Assembly (NCBI RefSeq): GCF_004345565.1
Contig: NZ_SLWA01000008.1
Span: 1-64,000 of the forward strand
DNA: 64,000 bases
Source: Flavobacterium circumlabens
Lineage (GTDB): Bacteria > Bacteroidota > Bacteroidia > Flavobacteriales > Flavobacteriaceae
Reading direction: 5' to 3'
The notes beneath the pieces are model-generated. The model was not told where the DNA came from. It did no database searches and worked only from the letters and a program-made list of their open reading frames with translations. Within the stretch, counting starts at the first letter, position 1; every line of letters starts with the position of its first letter. Positions 19,561-29,115 of this stretch are shown piece by piece. The translations under genes were made by a program, and so were the position numbers.

Positions 19561-21612
19561 TTGAAAAATAACTATTTAATATTATTCTTTTTATGTGTTG
19601 TTTTTTATGGTTGTACCCAAAAAAATCAAAGAGATAAAAATGTAAGCTTGTCAAAAGATAGCCTCGCTACGTACTTGTCATTAGCAAGTGATATAAATCT
19701 GCCTTTTAACTACAGGCAGCAATATAATAAAAAAGCTTTAAGCACAATTATAGAGCAAAAAGACGATTCTATTAATAAAGTAAATCTTTTTAAAGTCGCC
19801 AATCGATATTATAACATGAACGATTGGAAATCTTATCTGCAAACCACAAAATTAATTTTAGAAAGGGCAACGAATTCCCGCGACTCCATCCACATGGCTA
19901 AAGCATATAGCTATTTGGGAGACTATTACAGATCTCAATCTATATCAGACAGTTCATTTCTGAATTATTTTAAAGCTGAAAAAATTTATCTGAAGATCAA
20001 TGATCGAAATAATCTGGCTAAAACCTTTCTGGATAAAGCAAATCTTCAATATAATGGAGGTGATTACTTTGAAAGTGAAATCAGTGTTTTTAAAGCGCTT
20101 CGTATTCTGAAAAAAGAAAATAATGTTAATGATGTGCTCTTTGACTGCTATAATTTACTCGGAATATTGTACAATGAACAAGAGGAATTCGATAAGGCTC
20201 TTCAACTGCACAAAATTGCCTTAAATACCCTTGCAGACAAATCTATTCCAGCCGATTATCAATTGGAAGCAACGTCATTAAATAATATAGGATTTGTTTA
20301 TTTAAGAATGCAAAATTACAGGAAAGCCAAATTATACTTTCAAAAAAGCTTAAATCAAAAAAATTTATTCGAAGAAAATACTACTTTATATGCTATCGTA
20401 TTAGACAATTTAGCTTATTCGAAGTTCAAATTAAAGGAATCTGACGGGTTGCCAAAACAATTCTTTGAAGCTTTGAAAATAAGAGATAGTCTTGGACTAA
20501 AATCAGGAGTTGTATTAAATAAAATACATTTATCTGAATATTATGCTTTTAAGAAAGATACTTTCAAGGCCATTCAGTATTCAAAACAAGCATTAGTTTT
20601 ATCTAAAAATTCAAATAAAATAAGGAACATATTAGAAGCTCTTAAACAAATTGCCGTTGTTGATCATGCAAATGCTTCTGTTTATTCACGGGAATATATC
20701 CGGCTCAACGATAAAATGCTGAAAGCAGAGCGTAAAATGGGCGAAAAATTCTCCCGTATTGAATATGAAACGAATGAGATAAAAGACCAAAACTCGAATC
20801 TGCAGGAAAAGAATAAAACCCTGGTGTATGTTTTTAGTATTTGTACTTTGGTGGGTTTGTTTTTTTATGTGTACAAAACCCAGCAGGCCAAAAACAGGGA
20901 ATTACTTTTTAAGCAACAGCAGCAAATTGCCAATGAAGATATTTATAACCTGATGATTTCCCAACAGAATGATATCGAAATGACCCGTATCAGGGAAAAG
21001 AAAAAAGTGGCTCAGGAACTGCATGATGGTGTTTTGGGAAGAATGTTTGGGGTACGGATCAGTCTGGACAGTTTGGATAAGATCGATGAAGCGGAAGCTG
21101 CCTTAAAAAGGAAAAAATATTTAACGGAACTAAAAAATATAGAGGAAGATATACGCGAAATTTCACACGATCTAAATAGGGAAAAATCAGAATTAATTAA
21201 TAATTTTGTTTTGATTCTGAACAAATTGTTTGATAATCAACAAAACACCTATCCTTCTCAACTCATCACTGCTTTTGATTCTCAGATTAAATGGGAACTG
21301 GTTAGTAATGCAGTTAAGATTAATTTATACAGGATTGTTCAGGAAGCATTGCAGAATTGTAATAAGTACGCAAAAGCCAAAACGATAAAGGTCGAATTTA
21401 AGAGTGAAATAAATTACCTGGTTTTATCTGTTTTTGATGACGGGGCTGGATTTAATCCCCAAAGAACAAAAAACGGGATAGGATTGCATAATATCGAATA
21501 CAGAGCTGCAGAATGTAAGGGTACCGTAACCATTAAATCTGCCAAAGGAGAAGGAACCCTGCTTTTAGTAAAAATACCCATCGATCAAAAAATTAACCTA
21601 CAGAAGAAATGA
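19561..21612 (+). CDS. TPR-containing sensor histidine kinase (HisKA_3/NarX type), lipoprotein-like N-terminus
   Basis: 683 residues from a TTG start; the next Met is about 80 residues in and would remove the export signal. The N-terminus (LILFFLCVVFYGC) ends in a lipobox-like Cys. Residues about 90-400 are tetratricopeptide repeats ('LNNIGFVYLRMQNYRKAKLYFQKSL' region). One transmembrane helix is at about 420-440 (LVYVFSICTLVGLFFYVY). A coiled segment leads to the dimerisation domain with the phosphorylated H488 in 'AQELHDGVLGRMFG'. The HATPase domain has 'DDGAGF' and 'GIGLHNIEYR'. The TPR region is probably periplasmic. It overlaps its response regulator by four bases. A -7-like TATTTTTG is at 19534-19541. 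Confidence 0.9.
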   Translation: MKNNYLILFFLCVVFYGCTQKNQRDKNVSLSKDSLATYLSLASDINLPFNYRQQYNKKALSTIIEQKDDSINKVNLFKVANRYYNMNDWKSYLQTTKLILERATNSRDSIHMAKAYSYLGDYYRSQSISDSSFLNYFKAEKIYLKINDRNNLAKTFLDKANLQYNGGDYFESEISVFKALRILKKENNVNDVLFDCYNLLGILYNEQEEFDKALQLHKIALNTLADKSIPADYQLEATSLNNIGFVYLRMQNYRKAKLYFQKSLNQKNLFEENTTLYAIVLDNLAYSKFKLKESDGLPKQFFEALKIRDSLGLKSGVVLNKIHLSEYYAFKKDTFKAIQYSKQALVLSKNSNKIRNILEALKQIAVVDHANASVYSREYIRLNDKMLKAERKMGEKFSRIEYETNEIKDQNSNLQEKNKTLVYVFSICTLVGLFFYVYKTQQAKNRELLFKQQQQIANEDIYNLMISQQNDIEMTRIREKKKVAQELHDGVLGRMFGVRISLDSLDKIDEAEAALKRKKYLTELKNIEEDIREISHDLNREKSELINNFVLILNKLFDNQQNTYPSQLITAFDSQIKWELVSNAVKINLYRIVQEALQNCNKYAKAKTIKVEFKSEINYLVLSVFDDGAGFNPQRTKNGIGLHNIEYRAAECKGTVTIKSAKGEGTLLLVKIPIDQKINLQKK

Positions 21613-22307
21613 CAGTTGACCCCAACACTTTAGTTTCACAATTAATAAAGCAAAATATATTAATTGTAGATGATCATCCTTTTATTATTGAAGGATACAA
21701 AAATGCGATTACGCGTTACAATACGAAACAATACGAATTTGTGATTTCGCAGGCCTACGATTGCAGATCCGGATATGATTTGATACAAGATGAAGCAACG
21801 CCGGATTTTGATATTGCTTTTTTAGATATCAGTATGCCATCCTATGAAGAAAAGGATATTTTTTCAGGAGAAGATCTGGCCAAATTAATCTCAAAAAAAA
21901 TGCCGCGCTGCAAAATCATTTTATTGACGATGTATACCGAATTGCTGAAAATTAAAACAATAATCAGGACCATAAGCCCGAATGGTTTAATTATTAAAAA
22001 CGATCTGACCTTTGATGAACTGCTTTTTGCATTCGACAGGGTAATGAAAAATGAAAAATACTACAGCCAGTCGGTTCAGAAAATGTTGAGTCAGGCGCCG
22101 CATAATTCGATAGAAATTGATGAATTCGACAAACAGATTTTATTTCATTTGTCAAAAGGAACTTCAGTAGCCGATATGCCGCAGTACATTCCAATTTCTT
22201 TAAATGCCATAGAAAAGAGAAGAACCAATTTGAAAGAACTTCTCAAAATAAAATCAGGATCTGACGAGGATCTGCTAAAGGAAGCCAAAAGTAAAGCACT
22301 TTTCTAA
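21609..22307 (+). CDS. NarL/LuxR-type response regulator
   Basis: 232 residues. The receiver domain has 'NILIVDDHPF' (D21, D22) and the phospho-acceptor D73 in 'IAFLDISMPS'. An insertion after it ('SYEEKDIFSGEDL') is longer than in standard receivers. The C-terminal helix-turn-helix ('ILFHLSKGTSVADMPQYIPIS...IEKRRTNLKELL') is a divergent LuxR-type domain. The ATG overlaps the kinase stop codon (ATGA), so the two proteins are very likely translationally coupled partners. Confidence 0.9.
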   Translation: MTVDPNTLVSQLIKQNILIVDDHPFIIEGYKNAITRYNTKQYEFVISQAYDCRSGYDLIQDEATPDFDIAFLDISMPSYEEKDIFSGEDLAKLISKKMPRCKIILLTMYTELLKIKTIIRTISPNGLIIKNDLTFDELLFAFDRVMKNEKYYSQSVQKMLSQAPHNSIEIDEFDKQILFHLSKGTSVADMPQYIPISLNAIEKRRTNLKELLKIKSGSDEDLLKEAKSKALF

Positions 22308-22323
22308 TGCAAAATTCCAAATA

Positions 22324-22370
22324 AAAAATTCCAAATTCCAATGACAGCATTATTGGAATTTGGAATTTTT
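22324..22370. terminator. Strong bidirectional terminator
   Basis: Perfect 18-base arms (22324-22341 and 22353-22370; core ATTCCAAATTCCAA) with an 11-base loop, between the convergent response regulator and thiL. Confidence 0.9.
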
Positions 22371-22389
22371 TATTTGATTTTTTTTAAAT

Positions 22390-23436
22390 TTATTCACTCA
22401 AAGCATCCCATCCACGGGCTTTTAAGGCAATTTTAGTATTCGCACGCGTCACTAAATGGATTCCTTCACTTTCATCTGCCATATGACCAATAACAGAGAA
22501 ATTTGGATTTCCTTTTATTTTATCGAAATCATTAATGTCAATCGTAAATAACAATTCATAATCTTCCCCGCCATTAATGGCAACCGTAGTACTGTCAATA
22601 TTAAATTCTTCACAAGTCGATATAAATTGCGGATCCAACGGAAGTTTGTCTTCGTATAAATTACAACCCACTTTGGACTGTTTGCACAGATGAATAATTT
22701 CAGATGATAATCCGTCCGAAATATCAATCATTGAAGTTGGCTTGATTTCAAGAGCATGCAATAAAGTACGGACATCTTTTCGCGCTTCAGGTTTCAACTG
22801 ACGCTCGATCAAATAACTGTACATATCTAAATCCGGCTGGCTGTTTGGGTTTACCTGAAAAACCTGTTTCTCACGTTCCAAAACCTGTAATCCCATATAA
22901 GCAGCACCGATATCTCCGGTAACAACAAGCAAATCGGTTTGTTTGGCACCATTTCGGTAGACAAGCTCTTCTTCATTCGCTTCCCCAATGGCAGTAATGC
23001 TAATAATTAAGCCTTTTTGCGATGAGGTAGTATCTCCGCCAATAACATCCACTTTATATTCTTTTGCAGCGTGCGTAATTCCTTCAAATAATTCTTCTAA
23101 GGCTTCCAGTGGAAAACGATTAGAAACAGCCACAGAGACCGTTATTTGAGTTGGTCTGGCATTCATCGCGCAAATGTCAGATAGGTTTACAACAACAGAT
23201 TTATATCCTAAATGTTTTAAGGGCATATAAGCCAGATCAAAATGTACGCCTTCAATCAGTAAATCCGTAGAAACGACTACTTTTTTGTCTTTAAAATCAA
23301 GAACAGCTGCATCATCTCCAATACTTTTTAAAGTAGATTCCTGAGTAACATCAAAGTTTTTGGTCAAATGTTCAATCAGGCCAAATTCTCCTAATTGCGC
23401 TATACTGGTACGTTGTGGATTTTTATCTTCGATCAT
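22390..23436 (-). CDS. thiL: Thiamine-monophosphate kinase
   Basis: 348 residues. It phosphorylates thiamine monophosphate to the active diphosphate. Family motifs are 'GEFGLIEHL' at the N-terminus, 'SIGDDAAVLD' (metal and nucleotide), 'STDLLIEGVHFD', 'NLSDICAMNARP', 'GGDTTSS', 'DISDGLSSEI' and 'GGEDYELLFT'. No TPP riboswitch is visible upstream and no other thi gene is in the window. Confidence 0.95.
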   Translation of the reverse strand: MIEDKNPQRTSIAQLGEFGLIEHLTKNFDVTQESTLKSIGDDAAVLDFKDKKVVVSTDLLIEGVHFDLAYMPLKHLGYKSVVVNLSDICAMNARPTQITVSVAVSNRFPLEALEELFEGITHAAKEYKVDVIGGDTTSSQKGLIISITAIGEANEEELVYRNGAKQTDLLVVTGDIGAAYMGLQVLEREKQVFQVNPNSQPDLDMYSYLIERQLKPEARKDVRTLLHALEIKPTSMIDISDGLSSEIIHLCKQSKVGCNLYEDKLPLDPQFISTCEEFNIDSTTVAINGGEDYELLFTIDINDFDKIKGNPNFSVIGHMADESEGIHLVTRANTKIALKARGWDALSE

Positions 23437-23645
23437 TTTTTCTATGTTCCAATGTTTTTAAGTTGCAAAGGTACAAAGTTGTAAAGGTTTTGTCTAATTT
23501 TAATGGAAATGCTTTAAACCGGACAGGTTTTTAAAAACTGTAGGGTTTACTGAAAAAAAACAATTTATTTTTTTCTCTGCTGACAAACTGTTGTCACCGG
23601 CCCTTAATAATTTTGAAGTATTAAAATAATTAAAACTTTAAAACT

Positions 23646-24125
23646 ATGAAAACATTAGCTGCCCAAGTAATTACTCCCGAAGATTTGTTGAAACACTGGC
23701 AAGGACACCGCGCGCTGACCCGTCGTGTAATTGAGCTTTTTCCTGAAAAAGATTTTTTTGAATTTTCGATAGGAGGTATGAGAACCTTTTCAAAATTAGT
23801 AGATGAGCTTTTAGCTATTGCTGCTCCGGGTTTAAAAGGAATTGTAAATAAAGAAGTGAAAGGATTCGCCGAAGAATCGGATAAACTGATTTTTAAAGCA
23901 CAATATCTTGAAAAATGGGATGAAGCAACTTCAGAAATTAATCAGTATTGGGAAAAATTATCAATTGAAGATTTTAATGAAACCTTTAATCTTTTTGGAC
24001 AATATGAATTTCCTGTAATTCAGAATATCCTATATTTTGTAGATAACGAAGTGCACCACCGCGGACAAGGTTATGTGTATCTGAGAGCCTTAGGTATTGA
24101 TCCGCCTTTTTTCTGGGAAAGATAG
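23646..24125 (+). CDS. DinB-family four-helix protein
   Basis: 159 residues with features of the DinB/YfiT-like metal-binding helical bundle: 'EDLLKHWQGHRALTRRVI' at the start, 'GGMRTFSKLVDELLAI' in the middle, and 'NEVHHRGQGYVYLRALGIDPPFFWER' at the C-terminus with the conserved His pair. Members bind Zn or Ni, and some are thiol transferases; the substrate is unknown. It converges on a WYL regulator and may be its target, a pairing often seen with DinB proteins, but here the orientation is tail to tail. Confidence 0.8.
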   Translation: MKTLAAQVITPEDLLKHWQGHRALTRRVIELFPEKDFFEFSIGGMRTFSKLVDELLAIAAPGLKGIVNKEVKGFAEESDKLIFKAQYLEKWDEATSEINQYWEKLSIEDFNETFNLFGQYEFPVIQNILYFVDNEVHHRGQGYVYLRALGIDPPFFWER

Positions 24126-24149
24126 CATTCCTGAAGATTGGCCAAATAA

Positions 24150-24197
24150 AAAAACTCCTTAAAGTGAACGCTAAATTCACTTTAAGGAGTTTTTTTA
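24150..24197. terminator. Bidirectional terminator
   Basis: Perfect 19-base arms at 24150-24168 and 24176-24194 (core ACTCCTTAAAGTGAA) with a seven-base loop. The right end touches the stop codon of the WYL regulator. Confidence 0.9.
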
Positions 24198-25151
24198 TAA
24201 AAGTCTTTTTCTGTTGAGTTCCAGTAATTCTAAAGTTCGGACTTTGAGACTCTCCGGTTCCAGAATTGTAGCGTAATCCCCAAACATTAAAAACCAACGC
24301 GGGAAGCCACTTTCGATATCCCGGCACATGAAGGTCATTTCTATTTGTCCGTCGATTTCTTTTTCAGAAACAAAACCATGATATTTTCTCTCGAATTCCA
24401 GGTATCGGGCAATTTTTTTCTCAATCAGGATTCTGATTTTGGTCGTCGGAATTGTTTCGGTTTTGTTTAAATAGGTGTCCAAAGAATCATGTTCTATTGT
24501 AAAATCAAATTCTGTTTTTTGAATACCCTGAATTCTGTCGGTTCTAAATTGACGATAATCCTTTCGCAGATGGCAATACCCCAGAAAATACCAATTGTTA
24601 TGATCATGAAAAACGCCGACAGGTTCGATATTTCTATGGGTCGGTTGTTCAGCTTCTAATGTTTTATAAGATAAAATGATTTGTTTTTTCTCGGCAATAC
24701 TTTCAAACAAAAGCGCCAGCGTATTGGGTGATTTGTCGTGAAATAACGGGTCTGCCGATTGCATTACGACTCGTGATTCAATGTTCGAAAGCCAGTCCTT
24801 ATCGGTACTTCTCAAAACCGATTTCAATTTAAACATCGCTGATGCATAATGTGATCCAAGAGACGGATCGGTGAATTTCTGCATCAGTTTTTCGGCCGCA
24901 ATAAAACTGCTCACTTCTTCGCGTGTAAACATAACCGGAGGCAATCGATAACCTTCCATCAACGCATAACCCACTCCGGCTTCACTGTAAATGGGAACTC
25001 CGGAAGCTTCCAAAGTTCGGATGTCCCGATAAATAGTTCGCAAACTAACTTCAAAACGATCAGCCAATTCCTGTGCTTTTACAATTTTCTTGGATTGTAA
25101 TTGAATCAGAATAGCGACAATTCGGTCAAATCGTTTTGGGGTTTCGTCCAT
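24195..25151 (-). CDS. WYL-domain transcriptional regulator (YafY/DeoR-like HTH)
   Basis: 318 residues. The N-terminal HTH_11 domain reads 'RIVAILIQLQSKKIVKAQELADRFEVSLRTIYRDIRTLE', then 'GVPIYSEAGVGYALMEGYRLPPVMFT'. The WYL domain covers about 150-230 ('RNIEPVGVFHDHNNWYFLGYCHLRKDYRQFRTDRI'), with a WCX-like C-terminal extension. WYL regulators sense ligands such as nucleic acid fragments or small molecules. The effector is unknown. Confidence 0.9.
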   Translation of the reverse strand: MDETPKRFDRIVAILIQLQSKKIVKAQELADRFEVSLRTIYRDIRTLEASGVPIYSEAGVGYALMEGYRLPPVMFTREEVSSFIAAEKLMQKFTDPSLGSHYASAMFKLKSVLRSTDKDWLSNIESRVVMQSADPLFHDKSPNTLALLFESIAEKKQIILSYKTLEAEQPTHRNIEPVGVFHDHNNWYFLGYCHLRKDYRQFRTDRIQGIQKTEFDFTIEHDSLDTYLNKTETIPTTKIRILIEKKIARYLEFERKYHGFVSEKEIDGQIEMTFMCRDIESGFPRWFLMFGDYATILEPESLKVRTLELLELNRKRLL

Positions 25152-25479
25152 TTTTTTTTCTTTTGAAGGTGCTGAGTTACTAAGGTTTTGAGTGGCTGAG
25201 GTTCTGAGTTTTTTTTCTGGTTACAATGGTTCAAAGATACAAAGGTTCAGCGTTTAGAGAAGTAAAAAATTGGTTCCAAATTAGGACAGATTTATGGGTT
25301 GAAAACATTATCCGAAATTTGCATTTGTCGTAGACGCAAAGCTATGCACCTCTACAATATACTTTGAGAATATAATATAATGTTTCTCCTGTAGGTTTTA
25401 AAAACAAAAAACCCAACAACTTTCGTCATCGGGTTTCAATCTATATTCTATTCTCTTTATTCCTTCTTCTAAAAAAGAC
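25152..25479. other. Intergenic region with word-like repeats and a weak lepA terminator
   Basis: No gene. From 25160 to 25260 the sequence is made of variants of GGTTCTGAGTTACTAAG and GGTTCAAAGATACAAAGGTTC. The same words reappear near 51780 and 57415. At 25409-25436, AAACCC and GGGTTT can form a hairpin that on the minus strand is followed by TTTGTTTTT, a plausible terminator for lepA. Confidence 0.6.
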
Positions 25480-27276
25480 TTAGTCGTTCAATTTCAAAAC
25501 AGCCATAAACGCTTCCTGAGGTATTTCAACATTTCCTACCTGTCTCATACGTTTTTTACCTTTTTTCTGTTTTTCCAAAAGTTTACGTTTACGGGAGATA
25601 TCCCCACCGTAACATTTTGCGGTAACGTCTTTACGAAGTGCTTTAATGGTTTCACGGGCAATGATTTTAGCACCAATTGCCGCCTGAATCGGAATATCAA
25701 ATTGCTGTCTCGGAATCAATTCACGTAATTTCTCGGTCATTTTTTTACCGATGTTGTAGGCGTTGTCTTCGTGAATCAAAGCAGAAAGTGCATCAACCGT
25801 TTGGGCATTCAGTAGAACATCCAGTTTTACTAATTTTGAAGTTCTCATTCCGATTGGAGAGTAGTCAAAAGAAGCATATCCTTTAGAAACCGTTTTAAGA
25901 CGATCGTAAAAATCGAATACAATCTCGGCCAGAGGCATATCAAAATTCAATTCAACTCTTTCTGTCGTTAAGTAGGTTTGATTGGTAATTACGCCACGTT
26001 TTTCGATACAAAGACTCATTACATTTCCAACAAAGTCAGCTTTTGTAATGATTGTTGCTTTAATATACGGTTCTTCAACCCGGTCTAAACGAGAAGGTTC
26101 CGGTAAGTCAGAAGGATTGTTTACCACAAATGGTGTTTCAGGATCTTTTTTGGTATACGCCAAATACGAAACGTTAGGAACCGTAGTAATTACAGTCATA
26201 TCAAACTCACGCTCTAAACGTTCCTGAATAATTTCCATGTGAAGCATTCCTAAGAATCCGCAACGGAAACCAAATCCTAACGCCGCAGAACTTTCAGGTG
26301 TAAAAACTAACGAAGCATCATTCAACTGCAGTTTTTCCATAGAAGAACGCAAATCTTCATAATCTTCTGTATCAACAGGGTAAATTCCGGCAAATACCAT
26401 TGGTTTTACATCCTCAAAACCTGTAATCATATTGGTAGTAGGCGTTTTAGCATCCGTTAGAGTATCTCCAACTTTTACATCTTTGGCTTCTTTAATTCCA
26501 GAAATCAAATAGCCAACATCACCTGCAGAAATCACACTTTTAGGAACCTGATTTAATTTTAAAGTTCCAATTTCATCGGCAAAATATTCATTTCCTGTGG
26601 CCATGAATTTAATTTTTTGCCCTTTTTTAATCTGCCCGTTTTTCACACGGAAAATAACCTCAATTCCACGAAACGGATTGTAATGGGAATCGAAAATCAA
26701 AGCCTGTAATGGCTCATCAACATTTCCTGATGGAGGTGGGATTTTTTCGATAATGGCAGCTAAGATATTCTCAACACCAAAACCTGTTTTTCCGGAAGCA
26801 TGAATAATATCTTCCAGTTTGCACCCTAATAAATCAATAATATCATCACTAACTTCTTCAGGATTAGCACTTGGTAAATCTACTTTATTCAAAACCGGAA
26901 TAATTTCCAGGTCATTTTCTAAAGCCAGATATAAGTTAGAAATCGTTTGTGCCTGAATGCTCTGTGCAGCATCAACAATCAAAAGTGCACCTTCGCAGGC
27001 AGCAATAGATCGGGAAACTTCGTATGAAAAATCGACGTGACCGGGAGTGTCAATTAAATTTAAAATATATTCTTCTCCTTTATAAGTGTATTCCATCTGA
27101 ATGGCGTGACTTTTTATGGTGATTCCACGCTCACGCTCCAGGTCCATGTTGTCAAGCAATTGTGCTTTTTCTTCACGGGCTGTAACGGTTTGTGTAGCGC
27201 CCAATAATCGGTCTGCCAATGTACTTTTACCGTGGTCAATGTGTGCAATAATGCAAAAGTTACGTATCTTCTTCAT
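25480..27276 (-). CDS. lepA: Elongation factor 4 (LepA), translational GTPase
   Basis: 598 residues, the standard LepA length. It is a ribosome-dependent GTPase. The G1 motif is 'AHIDHGKSTLADRLL' (residues 11-25), G2 lies in 'RERGITIKSHAI', G3 is 'DTPGHVDFSYEV' and G4 is 'VLNKVDLP'. The C-terminal LepA-specific domain has 'GKKMTEKLRELIPRQQFDIPIQAAIGAKIIAR' and 'DVTAKCYGGDISRKRKLLEKQKKGKKRM'. No lepB follows; it is a single-gene unit. Confidence 0.97.
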   Translation of the reverse strand: MKKIRNFCIIAHIDHGKSTLADRLLGATQTVTAREEKAQLLDNMDLERERGITIKSHAIQMEYTYKGEEYILNLIDTPGHVDFSYEVSRSIAACEGALLIVDAAQSIQAQTISNLYLALENDLEIIPVLNKVDLPSANPEEVSDDIIDLLGCKLEDIIHASGKTGFGVENILAAIIEKIPPPSGNVDEPLQALIFDSHYNPFRGIEVIFRVKNGQIKKGQKIKFMATGNEYFADEIGTLKLNQVPKSVISAGDVGYLISGIKEAKDVKVGDTLTDAKTPTTNMITGFEDVKPMVFAGIYPVDTEDYEDLRSSMEKLQLNDASLVFTPESSAALGFGFRCGFLGMLHMEIIQERLEREFDMTVITTVPNVSYLAYTKKDPETPFVVNNPSDLPEPSRLDRVEEPYIKATIITKADFVGNVMSLCIEKRGVITNQTYLTTERVELNFDMPLAEIVFDFYDRLKTVSKGYASFDYSPIGMRTSKLVKLDVLLNAQTVDALSALIHEDNAYNIGKKMTEKLRELIPRQQFDIPIQAAIGAKIIARETIKALRKDVTAKCYGGDISRKRKLLEKQKKGKKRMRQVGNVEIPQEAFMAVLKLND

Positions 27277-27333
27277 TTTTTATATGTCAATTCTCTATGC
27301 GAGTTTTTAGGTATTTCCGGGTATAATTTTACG

Positions 27334-27351
27334 CTGCAGCAATTGCTGCAG
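27334..27351. repeat. Perfect 18-bp palindrome upstream of lepA
   Basis: CTGCAGCAATTGCTGCAG, extended by ACG before it and AGCGT after it. It lies about 60 bases upstream of the lepA start and about 90 bases beyond the end of a regulator gene. It could be an operator or part of a weak terminator. Confidence 0.5.
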
Positions 27352-27441
27352 AGCGTGTTATTAAGGCGCAAAGATAGCGGAAAGTTTTGGATTCTGGAAT
27401 GTAGTTGTCCGATAGTTAGATTCTGGAATATAAATTGAGCC

Positions 27442-28176
27442 TTAAAATTCAAAATTAAATCCTTTTTCAGTCAGTTTTTTATAGATTTCGGGATCAAATT
27501 TGTACAATTTTGCCGCTCTGTGTGAAACATCTTTTTGCTTTTCGTCAAGTTCAACTAATAATTTCATATGAAGAATCTTTCTGCGGAAATTTGATTTGTC
27601 CATTTCGATTCCCAGAATTTCTTCATACAAATGCATTAATTGTAATAAAGTAAATTTTTCAGGTAAAAGATTAAAACCAATAGGAGCCTGACGAACCCGG
27701 TTTTGAAGTTGTTTTAAACTATATGAAAGGATTTCGTTATGATCAAAGATTAAATCCGGAACCTCATTAATTTTAAACCATTTGGCTTCAAATACTGAAA
27801 CGCTGGCCTTAATATTATAATCTTCACGGTTTACTAAAGTGTAATATCCAATAGTTATAACTCTCTCGCTCTTTACACGATCAGGATCTGTAAAAGCTTT
27901 TAATTGCTCCAGATAGATATTGTCAAGACTCGTGAGTTCATATAATATTCGCAGTGCAGCATTATCAATACTTTCGTCCAGTTCCGGATTTCCACCAAGA
28001 ACGCCCCATCTGCCGGCGCTTTCTCCTATGGCGTGATGAACTAAAAGAACTTCAAGATTTTTTTTATCAAAAGAAAAAATAACGCAGTCAATCGAAATGC
28101 CCTCTATAAAAGATTTGGAATCAGCAGTTACAGGAGTATTAATTTTCGGAATGTTTTTAGAAAAGGAAGAAGTCAT
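27442..28176 (-). CDS. Nudix-fold transcriptional regulator (AraR/XylR/NrtR-like), second tandem copy
   Basis: 244 residues: a Nudix-like effector domain (about 25-165) and a winged-helix DNA-binding domain (about 170-244, 'GFNLLPEKFTLLQLMHLYEEIL...NFRRKILHMKLL'). The Nudix box reads G-NPELD-E-x7-RILYEL, so the catalytic Glu pattern REUxEE is lost and hydrolysis is unlikely. In Bacteroides, regulators of this build control arabinose and related pentose use. Its ATG shares one base with the stop of the upstream copy. It is transcribed away from xylB-xylA, so control of the xylose/xyloglucan locus is the likely job. The DNA-binding half is almost identical to the partner; the effector half is more diverged. 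Confidence 0.85.
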   Translation of the reverse strand: MTSSFSKNIPKINTPVTADSKSFIEGISIDCVIFSFDKKNLEVLLVHHAIGESAGRWGVLGGNPELDESIDNAALRILYELTSLDNIYLEQLKAFTDPDRVKSERVITIGYYTLVNREDYNIKASVSVFEAKWFKINEVPDLIFDHNEILSYSLKQLQNRVRQAPIGFNLLPEKFTLLQLMHLYEEILGIEMDKSNFRRKILHMKLLVELDEKQKDVSHRAAKLYKFDPEIYKKLTEKGFNFEF

Positions 28177-28892
28177 TAAAACTCAAAATTAAATCCTTTT
28201 TCAGTAAGTTTCCTGTAAATGTCCGGGTCAAATTTATATAATTTTGCAGCCCGGTGCGAAACATCCTGTTGTTTTTCGTCAAGAGCAACCAGTAATTTCA
28301 TGTGAAGGATTTTACGCCTGAAATTTGATTTGTCCATTTCTACACCCAGAATTTCTTCATACAGATGCATGAGTTGCAGCAAAGTAAATTTCTCAGGAAG
28401 AAGATTGAATCCTAACGGCGCCTGGCGAACCCTGTTGCGAAGATGTTTCAGACTGTACCCTAATATTTCGTTGTGATCGTAAATTAAATCGGGGATGTTG
28501 TTTATTTTATACCATTTGGCATCAGCAGCGGTAAAACCGGCTTTAATATTATAGTCTTCGCGTTTTACCAAAGCATAATAGCCAATGGTGATAACACGTC
28601 GAAGCGGGAAACGATCCGGATCGCCAAATGCTTTTAATTGCTCTAAGTAGATATTGTCAAGGCCGGTCAGCTCATTCAATAAACGATGGGCAGCAGAATC
28701 GGTACTTTCTTTTTTATAAATCCATCCTCCCGGAAGTCCCCATTTTCCTTTACTGATTCCTTCCCCGTGCTGTACCAAAAGCACTTCCAGACTTCCTTTG
28801 TCAAAACCAAAAATGACACAGTCAATTGTGATTGCATTCATCGCGGTCTGTTCGCTTTTTAAAAGAGAGTCCTCATCTTCATTTTTAACCAT
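28176..28892 (-). CDS. Nudix-fold transcriptional regulator (AraR/XylR/NrtR-like), first tandem copy
   Basis: 238 residues with the same two-domain build as its neighbour. The Nudix box is degenerate in the same way: G-WIYKK-E-x7-RLLNEL. It starts at 28892, 393 bp from the divergent xylB. The C-terminal hundred residues match the second copy with only a handful of substitutions, whereas the N-terminal effector part differs more. This fits a recent tandem duplication in which both copies read the same or similar operators but may answer to different sugars or sugar phosphates. Confidence 0.85.
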   Translation of the reverse strand: MVKNEDEDSLLKSEQTAMNAITIDCVIFGFDKGSLEVLLVQHGEGISKGKWGLPGGWIYKKESTDSAAHRLLNELTGLDNIYLEQLKAFGDPDRFPLRRVITIGYYALVKREDYNIKAGFTAADAKWYKINNIPDLIYDHNEILGYSLKHLRNRVRQAPLGFNLLPEKFTLLQLMHLYEEILGVEMDKSNFRRKILHMKLLVALDEKQQDVSHRAAKLYKFDPDIYRKLTEKGFNFEF

Positions 28893-29115
28893 AACCTACT
28901 TTAAATTTTGACAAATTAAATAAATAAAATGAATAGTTGGCGTTATAAATCTTTTATATTTTTTTTAACGTAACAATTTTCTGATAATCAGGAGGTTGTT
29001 TTATTGTCGATTATTTCCTTTTAATTTATTTTTTCTTAAACGTCTGATTGTCAAATCGCTGATTCGATATTTTTTTAATAATTTTTATTTCACTTTCGTC
29101 TCCGTTTTTAGTGTA

